Source: Flavobacterium humidisoli | GTDB lineage: Bacteria > Bacteroidota > Bacteroidia > Flavobacteriales > Flavobacteriaceae | DNA length: 64,000 bases | Direction of reading: 5' to 3' | Assembly: GCF_023272795.1 (NCBI RefSeq) | Contig: NZ_CP096829.1 | Location: forward strand, 1,984,001 to 2,048,000 | Shown: positions 35,251 to 44,795 of the stretch, piece after piece | Numbering within the stretch: the stretch's first letter is position 1 | Layout of the letters: each line of letters begins with the position of its first letter | The notes under the pieces: generated by a model | What the model was told of the DNA's origin: nothing | The model's database searches: none | Seen by the model: the letters and a program-made list of their open reading frames with translations, nothing else | Translations under genes and position numbers: made by a program

Positions 35251-36348
35251 TTAAACAGATAATTCAGGTTTCATTCCTAAGTCACGTAAATGTTTGAAGT
35301 GAGCTACAATAGCGCTTCCCATTGTTTTATATTCGTAATAAGGTAAATTACATTCTTTTGCAGTTTCCTTCACGATTTTTGCAATTTTACCATAATGAAT
35401 GTGACTAATATTAGGGAAAATATGGTGCTCGATTTGATGGTTTAATCCGCCTGTATACCAGTTTACGATTGCATTTTTTGGTGCAAAATTAGTAGTAGTG
35501 TACAATTGGTGAACAGCCCAAGTGTTGTCCATTTCTCCTAATTCATTTGGAGAAGGATTTGTAGTATGATCTACAACGTGTGCTAACTGAAATACAATAC
35601 TTAAAATTAATCCGGCAGTATAATGCATTACGAAAAATCCAAGAAGTACTTTCCACCACGTAATTCCAATTACCATTGGTAAAACAATCCAAATAGAGAT
35701 ATAAATAACTTTAGTTATAATAAGGGTTGTCCAAAGAATTTTCGGACTTTTTGGTTCACCGTACGATAATTTCCTTTTAAGATAATTTCTCATCTGCTTA
35801 AAATCAGTAGTAATGGCCCAGTTAAAAGTTAGTAAACCATATAAGAAAACAGAGTAATAATGCTGGAAACGGTGAAAACTATGCCATTCTGCATGTTCTG
35901 TAAAACGGATAATTCTTCCTGCATCCAGATCTTCGTCGTGACCAGGAATATTGGTGTAAGTATGATGAAGTACATTGTGCTGTACCTGCCAGTTGTAAAC
36001 ATTTCCGGCAAGAACATAGATTGTTCCTCCCATAAATTTATTAATCCAGCTTTTAGTCGAATAAGAACCGTGATTACCATCGTGCATTACGTTCATTCCA
36101 ACACCAGCCATTCCAATACCAATTACGATAGATAAAAGCAGCATTACCCAAAATGGCATGTCAAGTGTAAGAATTAAAAAATATGGAGTTAAAAAAACTG
36201 CAAATAGAATAACGGCTTTTAAGTGTAATTTCCAGTTTCCGGTTTTTTTGATATTATTTTCTTTGAAGTAATTGTTTACCCGAGAGTTAAGCGTTCTGAA
36301 GAACTTCAAATTGTCTTGCCTTGCAAAAGTTGGAGCCGTGTTATTCAT
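35251..36348 (-). CDS. Membrane fatty acid desaturase
   Basis: 365 residues with four main hydrophobic segments. The three histidine boxes of the diiron site are clear: HDGNHG (HxxxxH), HNVLHHTYTN (HxxHH) and NHQIEHHIFP (QxxHH). The layout and the glutamine in the third box fit acyl-lipid/acyl-CoA desaturases of the linoleoyl-CoA (front-end-like) group, without a cytochrome b5 domain. On the minus strand a TACCTTTG -7-like box lies about 30 nt upstream of the start. It is divergent from rsmG. Confidence 0.92.
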   Translation of the reverse strand: MNNTAPTFARQDNLKFFRTLNSRVNNYFKENNIKKTGNWKLHLKAVILFAVFLTPYFLILTLDMPFWVMLLLSIVIGIGMAGVGMNVMHDGNHGSYSTKSWINKFMGGTIYVLAGNVYNWQVQHNVLHHTYTNIPGHDEDLDAGRIIRFTEHAEWHSFHRFQHYYSVFLYGLLTFNWAITTDFKQMRNYLKRKLSYGEPKSPKILWTTLIITKVIYISIWIVLPMVIGITWWKVLLGFFVMHYTAGLILSIVFQLAHVVDHTTNPSPNELGEMDNTWAVHQLYTTTNFAPKNAIVNWYTGGLNHQIEHHIFPNISHIHYGKIAKIVKETAKECNLPYYEYKTMGSAIVAHFKHLRDLGMKPELSV

Positions 36349-36455
36349 AATTGTTTTAAATAGGTTTCAAAGGTAATTATTATAAATTCTCAATTTGCAA
36401 AATTGAGTTAAATATTTCAATCGTAAAGTAGTACTTTTGTTAAAAATTTACAGCA

Positions 36456-37085
36456 ATGGATGAGATATTGAAATATTTTCCCAATTTGACCGATCTTCAA
36501 ATCGAACAGTTTCAAAAATTAGACTTATTATATCACGATTGGAATGAAAAAATCAATGTGATTTCGCGCAAAGACATTGATTCTTTATATACAAAACATA
36601 TTTTGCATTCGTTAGGAATTGCTAAGATTATGAAATTTGAACCTGGAGCGACAGTTTTGGATGTTGGAACAGGAGGTGGTTTTCCGGGTATTCCGTTAGC
36701 GATTCTTTTTCCAGAAACCCGTTTTTATTTGATTGATGTGATTGCCAAAAAAATAAAAGTAGTGCAAGGAGTTGTAGATGCGTTAGAATTAAAGAACGTG
36801 AAAGCGGAACAAAAACGTGCCGAATTGGTAAAAGGTGATTTCGATTTTATCGTTAGCCGTGCGGTAACCAATATGCCAGATTTTGTTTCTTGGATAAAAG
36901 ATAAAATCAAAAAGCAGCACAAGCATACTTTAAAGAATGGAATCCTATATTTAAAAGGTGGAGATTTAACAGAAGAATTAAAAGATTTTCCGAATGCCAC
37001 TTTGTATGACTTAGCAGCAATATTTGAGAATGAATTTTTTGAAACTAAAAAAGTGGTTCATCTTCCTTTAAAATTTAAGCCTTAG
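36456..37085 (+). CDS. rsmG: 16S rRNA m7G527 methyltransferase RsmG
   Basis: 209 residues, the standard length. Motifs: YHDWNEKINVISRKDIDSLYTKHILHSLG, the SAM-binding VLDVGTGGGFPGIPLAI, FDFIVSRAVTNMPDFVSW, and YLKGGDL. It methylates G527 of 16S rRNA. It is a single gene with a perfect terminator hairpin 12 nt after the stop. A TACTTTTG -7-like box (about 36431-36438) precedes the ATG. Confidence 0.95.
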   Translation: MDEILKYFPNLTDLQIEQFQKLDLLYHDWNEKINVISRKDIDSLYTKHILHSLGIAKIMKFEPGATVLDVGTGGGFPGIPLAILFPETRFYLIDVIAKKIKVVQGVVDALELKNVKAEQKRAELVKGDFDFIVSRAVTNMPDFVSWIKDKIKKQHKHTLKNGILYLKGGDLTEELKDFPNATLYDLAAIFENEFFETKKVVHLPLKFKP

Positions 37086-37094
37086 TTTGATATA

Positions 37095-37125
37095 AAAAAA
37101 CCGGAAAGAATTCTTTCCGGTTTTT
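37095..37125. terminator. Bidirectional terminator between rsmG and the convergent hypothetical gene
   Basis: A 26-bp perfect palindrome, AAACCGGAAAGAA/TTCTTTCCGGTTT, flanked by A- and T-runs. Confidence 0.9.
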
Positions 37126-37141
37126 GAATTAATAGGCCTAA

Positions 37142-37873
37142 TTAAGATGCTTTTTTAGAAAAATCTAAGAAAGGATTTGCTTTTATATTTAAATTATCAA
37201 TGAAATTATGAATTGAGTTTTCGGCTGCTTCAACTGTATATTTGAATTCTGCATCAAAGAAAAATTCTCTAGAAATTACAGGTTCGTTTGAAGAATCGTA
37301 AACAGCTTCATCGCTTTGATCTAATTCATCGTTTTTGTATGGATTAGGATGAGAGTGAATTAAATTTATAATGGACTTACTAAACCACTTGTCAAATTTT
37401 TTCTTTTTAGGAGTAATATGACGTGCAAGAAGAACCAGTCCAATAAGTTCGCTTTGTAAAAAGTAAGAACCTTTTCTGTATCTCACATCAATCATTCTAA
37501 CATTCATTAAAGCAATCCATAATGCGCCATTAATAGCTCCTTCTGCTGATGTTTCTAGGTCGGTGTCAAATAACAGAGGATTTGTTTGCTCGCGATTATT
37601 AATGGAACACCAAAGTGCTTCAATGCGTTTCTGTGTATCGGTTGTTGCTTGAGTGTACCCTGTAAAACGCCAATAAATCCATTCTAGTAATGCAGCAGTT
37701 AAACCAATTGACCCCTTGTGATTAATTTGCATTAGAGTGTCTTCAAGGTTAATATTTTCTTCTGAAGGATCTAAAAGTTCGTTTATTTTCCTTTTTGTCC
37801 ATTTGTAATCTATTGGATGTCCAATACTTTTTGATTCCATAATAATCTTAGGAACATTGTTTAGATTTCTCAT
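37142..37873 (-). CDS. Conserved hypothetical protein
   Basis: 243 residues from the ATG at 37873. The frame extends to a TTG at 37960, but a -7 box TAAATTTG lies at 37931-37924, so the upstream part cannot be translated from that promoter. Visible features: VPKIIMESKSIGHPIDYKW near the start, GLTAALLEWIYWRFTGYTQATTDTQKRIEALW, FDTDLETSAEGAINGALWIALMNVRMIDVRYRKGSY, and an acidic segment. It is soluble and probably helical. I do not recognise a family beyond an impression that it is common in Flavobacterium. Confidence 0.68.
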   Translation of the reverse strand: MRNLNNVPKIIMESKSIGHPIDYKWTKRKINELLDPSEENINLEDTLMQINHKGSIGLTAALLEWIYWRFTGYTQATTDTQKRIEALWCSINNREQTNPLLFDTDLETSAEGAINGALWIALMNVRMIDVRYRKGSYFLQSELIGLVLLARHITPKKKKFDKWFSKSIINLIHSHPNPYKNDELDQSDEAVYDSSNEPVISREFFFDAEFKYTVEAAENSIHNFIDNLNIKANPFLDFSKKAS

Positions 37874-37923
37874 TCTTATATTGTTTATTGTATTAAATCT
37901 TTTAAGATCGTTTAAGATGGAAG

Positions 37924-37931
37924 CAAATTTA
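37924..37931 (-). promoter_or_regulatory. -7 promoter box of the hypothetical gene
   Basis: TAAATTTG on the minus strand (TAnnTTTG consensus), about 50 nt before the ATG at 37873. It decides the start against the longer frame from 37960. A TTG lies further upstream than the ideal distance. Confidence 0.5.
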
Positions 37932-38134
37932 TAAGGATGATTTTTTTTTGACTGGAACAAAAAGTTTTTAAAGTATTAAAATAAGGCATTTAAATTTTTT
38001 AAAGTGCTGATTTTTAAATAAATAAGAAAAGTATTACAAAATTTAAGTGTAAAATTACTTTAATGTAAGAAATGATATATTTTGATAAAGGAATTGTTGA
38101 TTTGGGAAGGGTAAATGCTTAGCTCTTTACTTAA

Positions 38135-38178
38135 AAAAATAAAGGCTTAAACTTCAGAATGAAGTTTAAGCCTTTTTA
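38135..38178 (-). terminator. Intrinsic terminator after pruA
   Basis: A 15-bp perfect stem, AAAGGCTTAAACTTC/GAAGTTTAAGCCTTT, with a 5-nt loop; A/T runs on both sides. The rest of the interval 37874-38206 holds only the promoter of the hypothetical gene and AT-rich sequence. Confidence 0.9.
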
Positions 38179-38206
38179 TAATCTATAATTTGAACTCTAA
38201 ACCAAA

Positions 38207-39832
38207 TTATCCTAAGAAAGGATATCTGTAATCTTCAGGAGTTACAAAAGTTTCTTTAATTGTTCTTGGAGAAGCCCAACGTAATAAGTTTAAGGCAGAT
38301 CCTGCTTTATCATTAGTTCCAGAAGCTCTTGCTCCACCAAATGGTTGCATACCTACAACAGCTCCAGTTGGTTTATCGTTAATATAGAAGTTTCCAGCAG
38401 AGTTTTGTAATTTAGTTGTAGCTACTTCAATAGCGTAACGATCTTGGCTGAAAACTGCTCCTGTTAAAGCGTACTCAGAAGTAGTATCTACTAATTCTAA
38501 AGTTGCTTCCCATTTAGCATCTTCGTAAACATAAATCGTGATAACTGGTCCAAACAACTCAGTTTCCATTGTAGTATATTTTGGGTTTGTCGTTACAATA
38601 ACTGTTGGCTCAACAAAGTATCCTACAGATTTATCATAATTTCCTCCAACGATGATTTCAGCATCAGCATCTTTTTTAGCTTGGTCAATATAGCTAGCTA
38701 ATTTGTCAAAAGAACCTTCGTGAATAACTGCTGTAATGAAGTTTCCAAAATCTTCCGGAGAACCCATTTTCATAGATTTTACATCAGCAATTAACTGTTC
38801 TTTTACGGCTGGCCATAAACTTTGAGGAACATAAGCTCTAGATGCAGCAGAACATTTTTGTCCTTGGAATTCAAATGCACCACGAGTAATTCCTGTAACT
38901 ACTTGTTTTACGTTTGCGCTTGGATGTGCAATGATAAAATCTTTACCTCCTGTTTCACCTACAATTCTTGGGTAAGTTTTGTAATTATGGATGTTAGCTC
39001 CAATTTTAGCCCAGATATCTTTAAATACGTGAGTTGATCCTGTAAAGTGAATACCAGCAAAATCACGGCTCGCTAAAACAGTATCTGTAATCATTAAAGC
39101 ATCTCCAAAAACTACGTTGATAACTCCATCAGGAACTCCAGCTTCTTTGAAAACATCGATAATAACTTTTGCAGAAAATACTTGGCTGTCACTTGGTTTC
39201 CAAACCACAACGTTACCCATCATAGCAGCACTTGCAGGAAGATTTGCAGCAATAGCAGTAAAGTTAAAAGGAGTAATAGCGTAAACAAAACCTTCTAATG
39301 GTCTGTACTCTACACGGTTCCAAACAGTAGAATCTGATTTTGGCTGATCGTTGTAGATTTGAGTCATAAACTCAACATTGTAACGTAAGAAATCGATTAA
39401 CTCGCAAGAAGAATCGATTTCTGCTTGGTGAATATTTTTAGATTGACCAATCATTGTAGCAGCATTAATACGAGCTCTGTATGGTCCTGCGATAAGTTCA
39501 GCAGCTTTTAAGAAAATAGCAGCACGTTGTTCCCATGCCATGTTAGCCCATGCTTTTCTTGCTTCAAGTGCATTAGCAATTGCTTTTTCAATATGTTGTT
39601 TTTCAGCTAAATGATATTTTCCAACAACATGTTTGTGGTTGTGTGGAGCTGTAATGTTTCTTGTATTTCCAGTTCTAATTTCTTCGTTTCCAATATATAA
39701 AGGAACGTCAATTTGAGAATTCCACATTGTGGTATAAGCAGCCTGAACAGCAGCTTTTTCTGGTGAGTTTGGTGCGTAGCTCTTTACAGGCTCGTTTACC
39801 GCTTTTGGTACATGAAAAAATCCTTTAAGCAT
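38207..39832 (-). CDS. pruA: 1-pyrroline-5-carboxylate dehydrogenase
   Basis: 541 residues from the ATG at 39832 (MLKGFFHVPKAVNEPVKSY). A TTG at 39859 is in frame but adds nine residues not expected for the family. Motifs: ITPFNFTAIAANLPASAAMMGNVVVWKPSD, FTGSTHVFKDIW, catalytic Glu in VGETGGKD, catalytic Cys in FQGQKCSAASRAYVP, and the TELFGPVITIYVY stretch. It oxidises P5C to glutamate in proline catabolism. A TACTTTTG -7-like box lies about 60 nt upstream on the minus strand. Confidence 0.96.
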   Translation of the reverse strand: MLKGFFHVPKAVNEPVKSYAPNSPEKAAVQAAYTTMWNSQIDVPLYIGNEEIRTGNTRNITAPHNHKHVVGKYHLAEKQHIEKAIANALEARKAWANMAWEQRAAIFLKAAELIAGPYRARINAATMIGQSKNIHQAEIDSSCELIDFLRYNVEFMTQIYNDQPKSDSTVWNRVEYRPLEGFVYAITPFNFTAIAANLPASAAMMGNVVVWKPSDSQVFSAKVIIDVFKEAGVPDGVINVVFGDALMITDTVLASRDFAGIHFTGSTHVFKDIWAKIGANIHNYKTYPRIVGETGGKDFIIAHPSANVKQVVTGITRGAFEFQGQKCSAASRAYVPQSLWPAVKEQLIADVKSMKMGSPEDFGNFITAVIHEGSFDKLASYIDQAKKDADAEIIVGGNYDKSVGYFVEPTVIVTTNPKYTTMETELFGPVITIYVYEDAKWEATLELVDTTSEYALTGAVFSQDRYAIEVATTKLQNSAGNFYINDKPTGAVVGMQPFGGARASGTNDKAGSALNLLRWASPRTIKETFVTPEDYRYPFLG

Positions 39833-39985
39833 GTTATTTAAAATTTGTGAATTAGACAATTTAAAGTTAGACGATTTGTTTTGTTACGAATAATCTAACG
39901 CTGCACAAAAGTACAAAGGATAAATTAATAAATTGACAATTTTATGATTAAGATAACGATAAAAGCTATAGATGTAAACTATATC

Positions 39986-40372
39986 TTAATTTAATGCAAA
40001 AGGAGCGCACATTCTAAAAGTAGGAACAATTACTTTGAATGTTTTTGTGGTAGTAAAATTGATCATATTGAAATGACCTTTCATTGCGCCGTAAGGAGAC
40101 GATAATAAACAGCCAGAGCTGTACGTATGGTTTTCGCCAGGTTTTAAAACTGGTTTTTTACCAATTACACCTTCACCATCTACAACTTCTAGATCATTTA
40201 GAGAATCAAAAATTTCCCAGTGACGTGAAGTTAATTGTACAGAATCTTTACTATGATTTTCGATCGTAACTACGTAGCTAAAAGCAAAATGAATCTTGTA
40301 GTTTTTGAAGTATGTACCTTCAAAACTAGTCAAAACAGATATTTTTATGCCTCGTGTAATTTGAGAAACCAT
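39986..40372 (-). CDS. apaG: ApaG protein
   Basis: 128 residues, a single fibronectin-III-like ApaG domain. Motifs: GIKISVLTSFEGTYFK, FAFSYVVTIENHSKDSVQLTSRHWEIFDS, GVIGKKPVLKPGENHTYSSGCLLSSPYGAMKGHF. The role is uncertain: it is linked genetically to Co/Mg resistance in enterobacteria, and binds pyrophosphates. It starts 79 nt after the stop of the plug-protein gene on the same strand. Confidence 0.93.
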   Translation of the reverse strand: MVSQITRGIKISVLTSFEGTYFKNYKIHFAFSYVVTIENHSKDSVQLTSRHWEIFDSLNDLEVVDGEGVIGKKPVLKPGENHTYSSGCLLSSPYGAMKGHFNMINFTTTKTFKVIVPTFRMCAPFALN

Positions 40373-40451
40373 ACTAACGCCGTATATATGTGAGTGTTAT
40401 AGTGGCAAAGCTACGAAAAAAAATCGTTTAAACTAAAACCTTAACATTGTT

Positions 40452-41705
40452 TTAATTGACTATATTGATAGAGTTTGCATTTCCCTTTCCGATTACACGT
40501 TGATAACGGTCCGTTGCCTCTTTGTAATAAACCAGAACGGTGTACTCGTTTTCAGTCTGATAAAAGTTTCCGTCAATGGCATTTTCGTAATCGACAACCC
40601 CTTTTTTGTCTGCAACGGTATACTGAAAATTAGTAAAGCCTTGTTTGATCATAATAGCTTTTTCGAAAACTCCTTTATCAGTATTGTAATCCATTTTATA
40701 TTCTGGTGAAAGGCTGTAATTGTTGAACATTCCAGTAATATAAATATCTTTGTTCATTCTAAAAGCAGGAGCAGAAAGAGTAAAATAAACCCAAGCATAA
40801 TCGGCTTCAATATCGTTGTTAGAACCGTTGATATTCTTCACTACAAAATTTCCGTTTACATCTTCATAATTAGTATAAAGCTGATTTCCTCTTGCAGCAT
40901 TGGTGTACAAAAACGCATTGTAAATATCATTATTCGAACCTATTTTGGCAACATTATTATTGGCCGCTCGAATGTCTTTGTTTTCAAAATACAAAAACTC
41001 ATTTCCGCCCCAAAACTGGGTTTCTTTATCATATTTATAAACCAGCTGATTGCCAATTGTGTATTGAGGAACAATGTTTTTTATCTCGTTATGAAAGTTG
41101 CCATTTTGAAGTAAAAGCACTTTTACATTTTGCAAAGGAGTTTGAAAAACAATATCATTGGATAAAATGGCAAAATCAAGATTCTGCTTATACTCAATAT
41201 TGCTAAGGTTGCGGCTTCTTTTTACTTGAACTCCAACTGTACAATGGTTTTCATACAAAATGAATTTTCTAGAGAAAATAACTTCTTTGTCTTCATTCAG
41301 AATTCGAAGCATATAATTACCCGAAAGCTTTAGAAGCTGTGTAAACTGATTCGGAAAAGAAAGTCTATAATGTGTATAAACCTGCAGTGTGTTAAAAGAA
41401 TTCGAAAAATCGGTTATTCTCTGATTATCCATGCCGAGAATATAGTCTGTTTTTGGAATATTTGTTGGAAACCAATTGTAATCGCAATGAATAATTTCAA
41501 AGTAATAATTGGCTTCATTACCAAATAAATCATCAAATTGAAAGGTAAATCCTGAACCTAATTCGAAAATTGGCGGAACATTACTGCCATTCTGGATAAA
41601 CGAAACCGTTTTAATATTATACGGTGGGTCGATTTCTTTTTCTTGAGCTTTCGCTAAAGTGAAAATAAAAAGAAAAATTAAGCTTGTATATAAAAATTTT
41701 GGCAT
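40452..41705 (-). CDS. Type IX secretion plug-type protein (DUF5103)
   Basis: 417 residues with a signal peptide (MPKFLYTSLIFLFIFTLAKAQ). Motifs: DPPYNIKTVSFIQNGSN, GSGFTFQFDDLFGNEANYYFEIIHCDYNW, SNIEYKQNLDFAIL, and the C-terminal Ig-like part with YITGMFNNYSLSPEYKMDYN. DUF5103 proteins include the Plug subunit that caps the SprA translocon of the T9SS in F. johnsoniae, so this is a periplasmic or outer-membrane T9SS component. The assignment rests on remembered family knowledge. The T9SS cargo at 1835-5155 supports the presence of the system. Confidence 0.78.
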   Translation of the reverse strand: MPKFLYTSLIFLFIFTLAKAQEKEIDPPYNIKTVSFIQNGSNVPPIFELGSGFTFQFDDLFGNEANYYFEIIHCDYNWFPTNIPKTDYILGMDNQRITDFSNSFNTLQVYTHYRLSFPNQFTQLLKLSGNYMLRILNEDKEVIFSRKFILYENHCTVGVQVKRSRNLSNIEYKQNLDFAILSNDIVFQTPLQNVKVLLLQNGNFHNEIKNIVPQYTIGNQLVYKYDKETQFWGGNEFLYFENKDIRAANNNVAKIGSNNDIYNAFLYTNAARGNQLYTNYEDVNGNFVVKNINGSNNDIEADYAWVYFTLSAPAFRMNKDIYITGMFNNYSLSPEYKMDYNTDKGVFEKAIMIKQGFTNFQYTVADKKGVVDYENAIDGNFYQTENEYTVLVYYKEATDRYQRVIGKGNANSINIVN

Positions 41706-41779
41706 CTTAAAACATTGTAAGATTGTAAATATAACAATTTTATATAACGAAAAAGATGCCGTTCTATTGGATTTAACGA

Positions 41780-44683
41780 TTATGAACCCAAAATATATTC
41801 TAAGTTACCTTCAATCTCATCATTAATATAACTTTCTTCTAAAAGGGAATCAGATAATAGTTTTTTATTTTCCTGCAGTTTGATGATTTTTTCCTCAACT
41901 GTGTTTTTAGAAATAAAACGAATCACGTTTACTTTATTCATTTGCCCAATTCTGTGCGCACGTCCAACTCCTTGTTTTTCTGCGAAAGGATTCCACCATG
42001 GATCCAAGAATAATACATAAGAAGCTTTTGTAATATTCAAGCCAACTCCACCGGCTTTTAGCGAAATAAAGAATAACAACGGATTTTCTTTTTCCTGAAA
42101 TAATTTTACTTGCTGTTCTCTTTTATCGGCAGGCGTTTCACCTGTAATTTCGCAAAAATCAATTTTATTTTCTTTACACCAATCGGTATAAAAACTTAAA
42201 TTGGTAACAAACGAACTGAAAATAATCGCTTTCTGTTTTCCTTTTACTAAGCTTTCCAAATAATTGGTTACCGCAATATATTTTCCAGAATCAATTTCAG
42301 AATCTGCATCGATCATTTTTGGGTGATTGCTCAACTGGCGTAATTTCATCAAAGTATTGATAATACTAATTTTGTCAGGAGATCCGTCAGTTTTAAGAAG
42401 GAAATTACGAGCTTTAGATTTTTCTTTTTCGTATAATTTTTCCTGTTCAGGATCCATGGCACAGTAGTAAATCTGTTCTGTTAATTCTGGTAGATCTTTT
42501 AAAACCTGTTCTTTAGTTCGTCGTAAAATATAAGGCTGAATCAAATTTTTTAATTCTGCTAAAACTTCTTCATTCTGTTTTTTCTCAATCGGATTTTTGA
42601 AATTTTCCATAAAGAAAGCATAGCTTCCTAAAATCTCAGGATTAATAAACTGCATTTGCGACCATAAATCGTCAAGCGAATTTTCGATCGGCGTTCCGCT
42701 CAAGGCAATTTTATGTCCTGTACTGATTTTATTTATGGCTTTAAAAATCTTAGAATTTTTGTTTTTAATGTACTGGCTTTCGTCCAAAATCAAATAACGG
42801 AAATCGTATTTTTCTAAAATAGAAATATCTCGGTGAATGATGCTGTAACTTGTAAAAATCAAATCGGTTGAATTGATTCTGCTTGCTAATGATTTTCTGT
42901 CATTTCCAACATATTGCATTTTCGAAAAGTGAGGTGTAAACTTTCCTGCTTCATTAAACCAGTTGAAAACCAGCGAAGAAGGTAGAACGATTAAAGCTTT
43001 AAGTGGTTCTCTTTCTATAGTGGTTTCGTTGGCAAATAAATCAAAATTGGTAGTTTTGGTTGTAAAGCCTAATTGCTCTTGCACCGAAACCAAAACAGAT
43101 AAAGTTTGCAACGTCTTTCCAAGTCCCATATCATCAGCCAAACATGCGCCCATATTGGAATTAAAATGGCCCAAAAGCCATTTTACTCCATCAACCTGAT
43201 ACGGTCTTAAAGTTGCTTTTATTAAGTCTGAAGCTGTAAATTCGGCTTGATGAATTTGATCTAAATCATTATCAATTTCTGAAATTCCGTCCAAAGCAGT
43301 AAAATTGCTTTTTCGTAAAAGTAAAACACCATTTTCTGTTTTGGCTAATTTGGCCAAAGAACCATATTTGCTAAACCATTCTAGCGGAATCAAAAAGTAG
43401 TTTCCGTCAGGTAATGCAAAAAGTCTTTCTTTGCTTTTTATATTCGGAATAATTTCGCTGAAATTGATTTTATAATTTCCAACGGTAATAATTATTTTAA
43501 TATCAAACCAATCTCCAGTTGTTTCTTTTGAAGCAGAAATGGTGTGGTTTTCTGTAATGATTTCTTTGCTTTCCAGTTTTAAATTTTCGATAGTAAAATC
43601 TAAACGTTTCAGCTCTTCTTTGTTATTAATAATCAGTTGGATATTAACGTAAGGATCTGTGTTTTCAACTTCTGAATTTAATCCAAATAATTCGTTTTTA
43701 ATTTTGGTTAAACCAATTTCATTTAATTTATCGATATATAAATTTTCGTCAGGATTTCTTTTAAATTGAATTATTTTAGGTTCATTAGCAACACTGAAAT
43801 CTACAAAAGAATGTGATTTTTTAGTTTTGCTCGCATCAAATGAATATCCATTATAATCAAAATAAAGATTGAGATAATAACAGTTTTTGAAGAAATCATG
43901 AATAGGCTGGATCGTACACGAAATGATTTTATCACGAAGTTCAATTTCAAAACCAGTTGCTTCAATATCTATTTTCTTTGCAATTTGCGGAATAAAACTC
44001 TTGAAATAATCATCAACTAATTTGGATGGAATTTCAATAGATTTTTTCTTTAAAAAAGGCATTAATTTTTTAGAATTAAGCTCTTTTAACTGCCCAAGTT
44101 TTTTATTGATAATCAGCCAGCCTGGTTCATCTAAAAGAATATCAACTTTGCTATCCATTGGAGGGAAAACAGTTTCATTTTCTTTTAAAGATAGAGTATA
44201 AGTGATTCCTTCGGCATGTTTGTCAAATTGAATCTGAGGTTCAAAATCGATAGGCTCAATGCTGATTCTAGAACGGTAGAAATCTTTTTCAGGCCCGAGG
44301 TTTAAAGACAAAGGAAATTGTTCTTTTACTATTAAATCGTAAAACGAACTTAAATTGAATTTTAAGTGCTGGCGAATGGCAAATTCAATTTTTGAATCTT
44401 TCTGTAAATCAGCAATTGTTTTAGCTGATTTAATTTTGGCACCAAACTTTTTAAAAATAAATTCAGGTTTAAGAGAGTCGCAAGCTGTTAATATTCTTTT
44501 TGAATTGGAATCTAAATTGTCAAAAATGATTCCAAAACTTTCCAGTACATCGGGACTTGCTTTTTTGTCTAAGTATTTGATTTCACTAGTATTCTCAACA
44601 ATGTAAGCGGTTGGAATATAGACATTCAGATTTTTTTCCAAACTGATGTCAAAACAGAACTGAAATGATTTTGTAGGTTCCAA
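41780..44683 (-). CDS. SNF2-family DEAD/DEAH helicase
   Basis: 967 residues. The N-terminal half (about 1-480) is a lineage-specific extension. The Swi2/Snf2 motor follows: motif I DDMGLGKT (about 515-522), Ia LIVLPSSLVFNW, II DESQ (about 631-634), III LSGTPIENSLDDLWSQM, IV AIIFSSF, V SLKAGGVGLN, and VI QGVGRAHRIGQ. It is a bacterial SNF2 (HepA/RapA-like group) ATPase that probably moves along DNA, acting on protein-DNA or RNA polymerase complexes. The exact role is not defined. It stands alone, 75 bp upstream of the plug gene on the same strand. Confidence 0.92.
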   Translation of the reverse strand: MEPTKSFQFCFDISLEKNLNVYIPTAYIVENTSEIKYLDKKASPDVLESFGIIFDNLDSNSKRILTACDSLKPEFIFKKFGAKIKSAKTIADLQKDSKIEFAIRQHLKFNLSSFYDLIVKEQFPLSLNLGPEKDFYRSRISIEPIDFEPQIQFDKHAEGITYTLSLKENETVFPPMDSKVDILLDEPGWLIINKKLGQLKELNSKKLMPFLKKKSIEIPSKLVDDYFKSFIPQIAKKIDIEATGFEIELRDKIISCTIQPIHDFFKNCYYLNLYFDYNGYSFDASKTKKSHSFVDFSVANEPKIIQFKRNPDENLYIDKLNEIGLTKIKNELFGLNSEVENTDPYVNIQLIINNKEELKRLDFTIENLKLESKEIITENHTISASKETTGDWFDIKIIITVGNYKINFSEIIPNIKSKERLFALPDGNYFLIPLEWFSKYGSLAKLAKTENGVLLLRKSNFTALDGISEIDNDLDQIHQAEFTASDLIKATLRPYQVDGVKWLLGHFNSNMGACLADDMGLGKTLQTLSVLVSVQEQLGFTTKTTNFDLFANETTIEREPLKALIVLPSSLVFNWFNEAGKFTPHFSKMQYVGNDRKSLASRINSTDLIFTSYSIIHRDISILEKYDFRYLILDESQYIKNKNSKIFKAINKISTGHKIALSGTPIENSLDDLWSQMQFINPEILGSYAFFMENFKNPIEKKQNEEVLAELKNLIQPYILRRTKEQVLKDLPELTEQIYYCAMDPEQEKLYEKEKSKARNFLLKTDGSPDKISIINTLMKLRQLSNHPKMIDADSEIDSGKYIAVTNYLESLVKGKQKAIIFSSFVTNLSFYTDWCKENKIDFCEITGETPADKREQQVKLFQEKENPLLFFISLKAGGVGLNITKASYVLFLDPWWNPFAEKQGVGRAHRIGQMNKVNVIRFISKNTVEEKIIKLQENKKLLSDSLLEESYINDEIEGNLEYILGS

Positions 44684-44724
44684 GATTTAGGGATTTGGTT
44701 AGGCTTATATTTTAGGGATTGGGC

Positions 44725-44770
44725 AAAAAAAATAAAGAGTTTTCAAATCTGATATTTTGAAAACTCTTTA
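44725..44770 (-). terminator. Intrinsic terminator after the methyltransferase gene
   Basis: Arms AAAGAGTTTTCAAA/TTTGAAAACTCTTT with an 8-nt loop, between the methyltransferase stop (44796) and the SNF2 start. Confidence 0.83.
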
Positions 44771-44795
44771 TTAAATGAACTTATATGATGAAAAA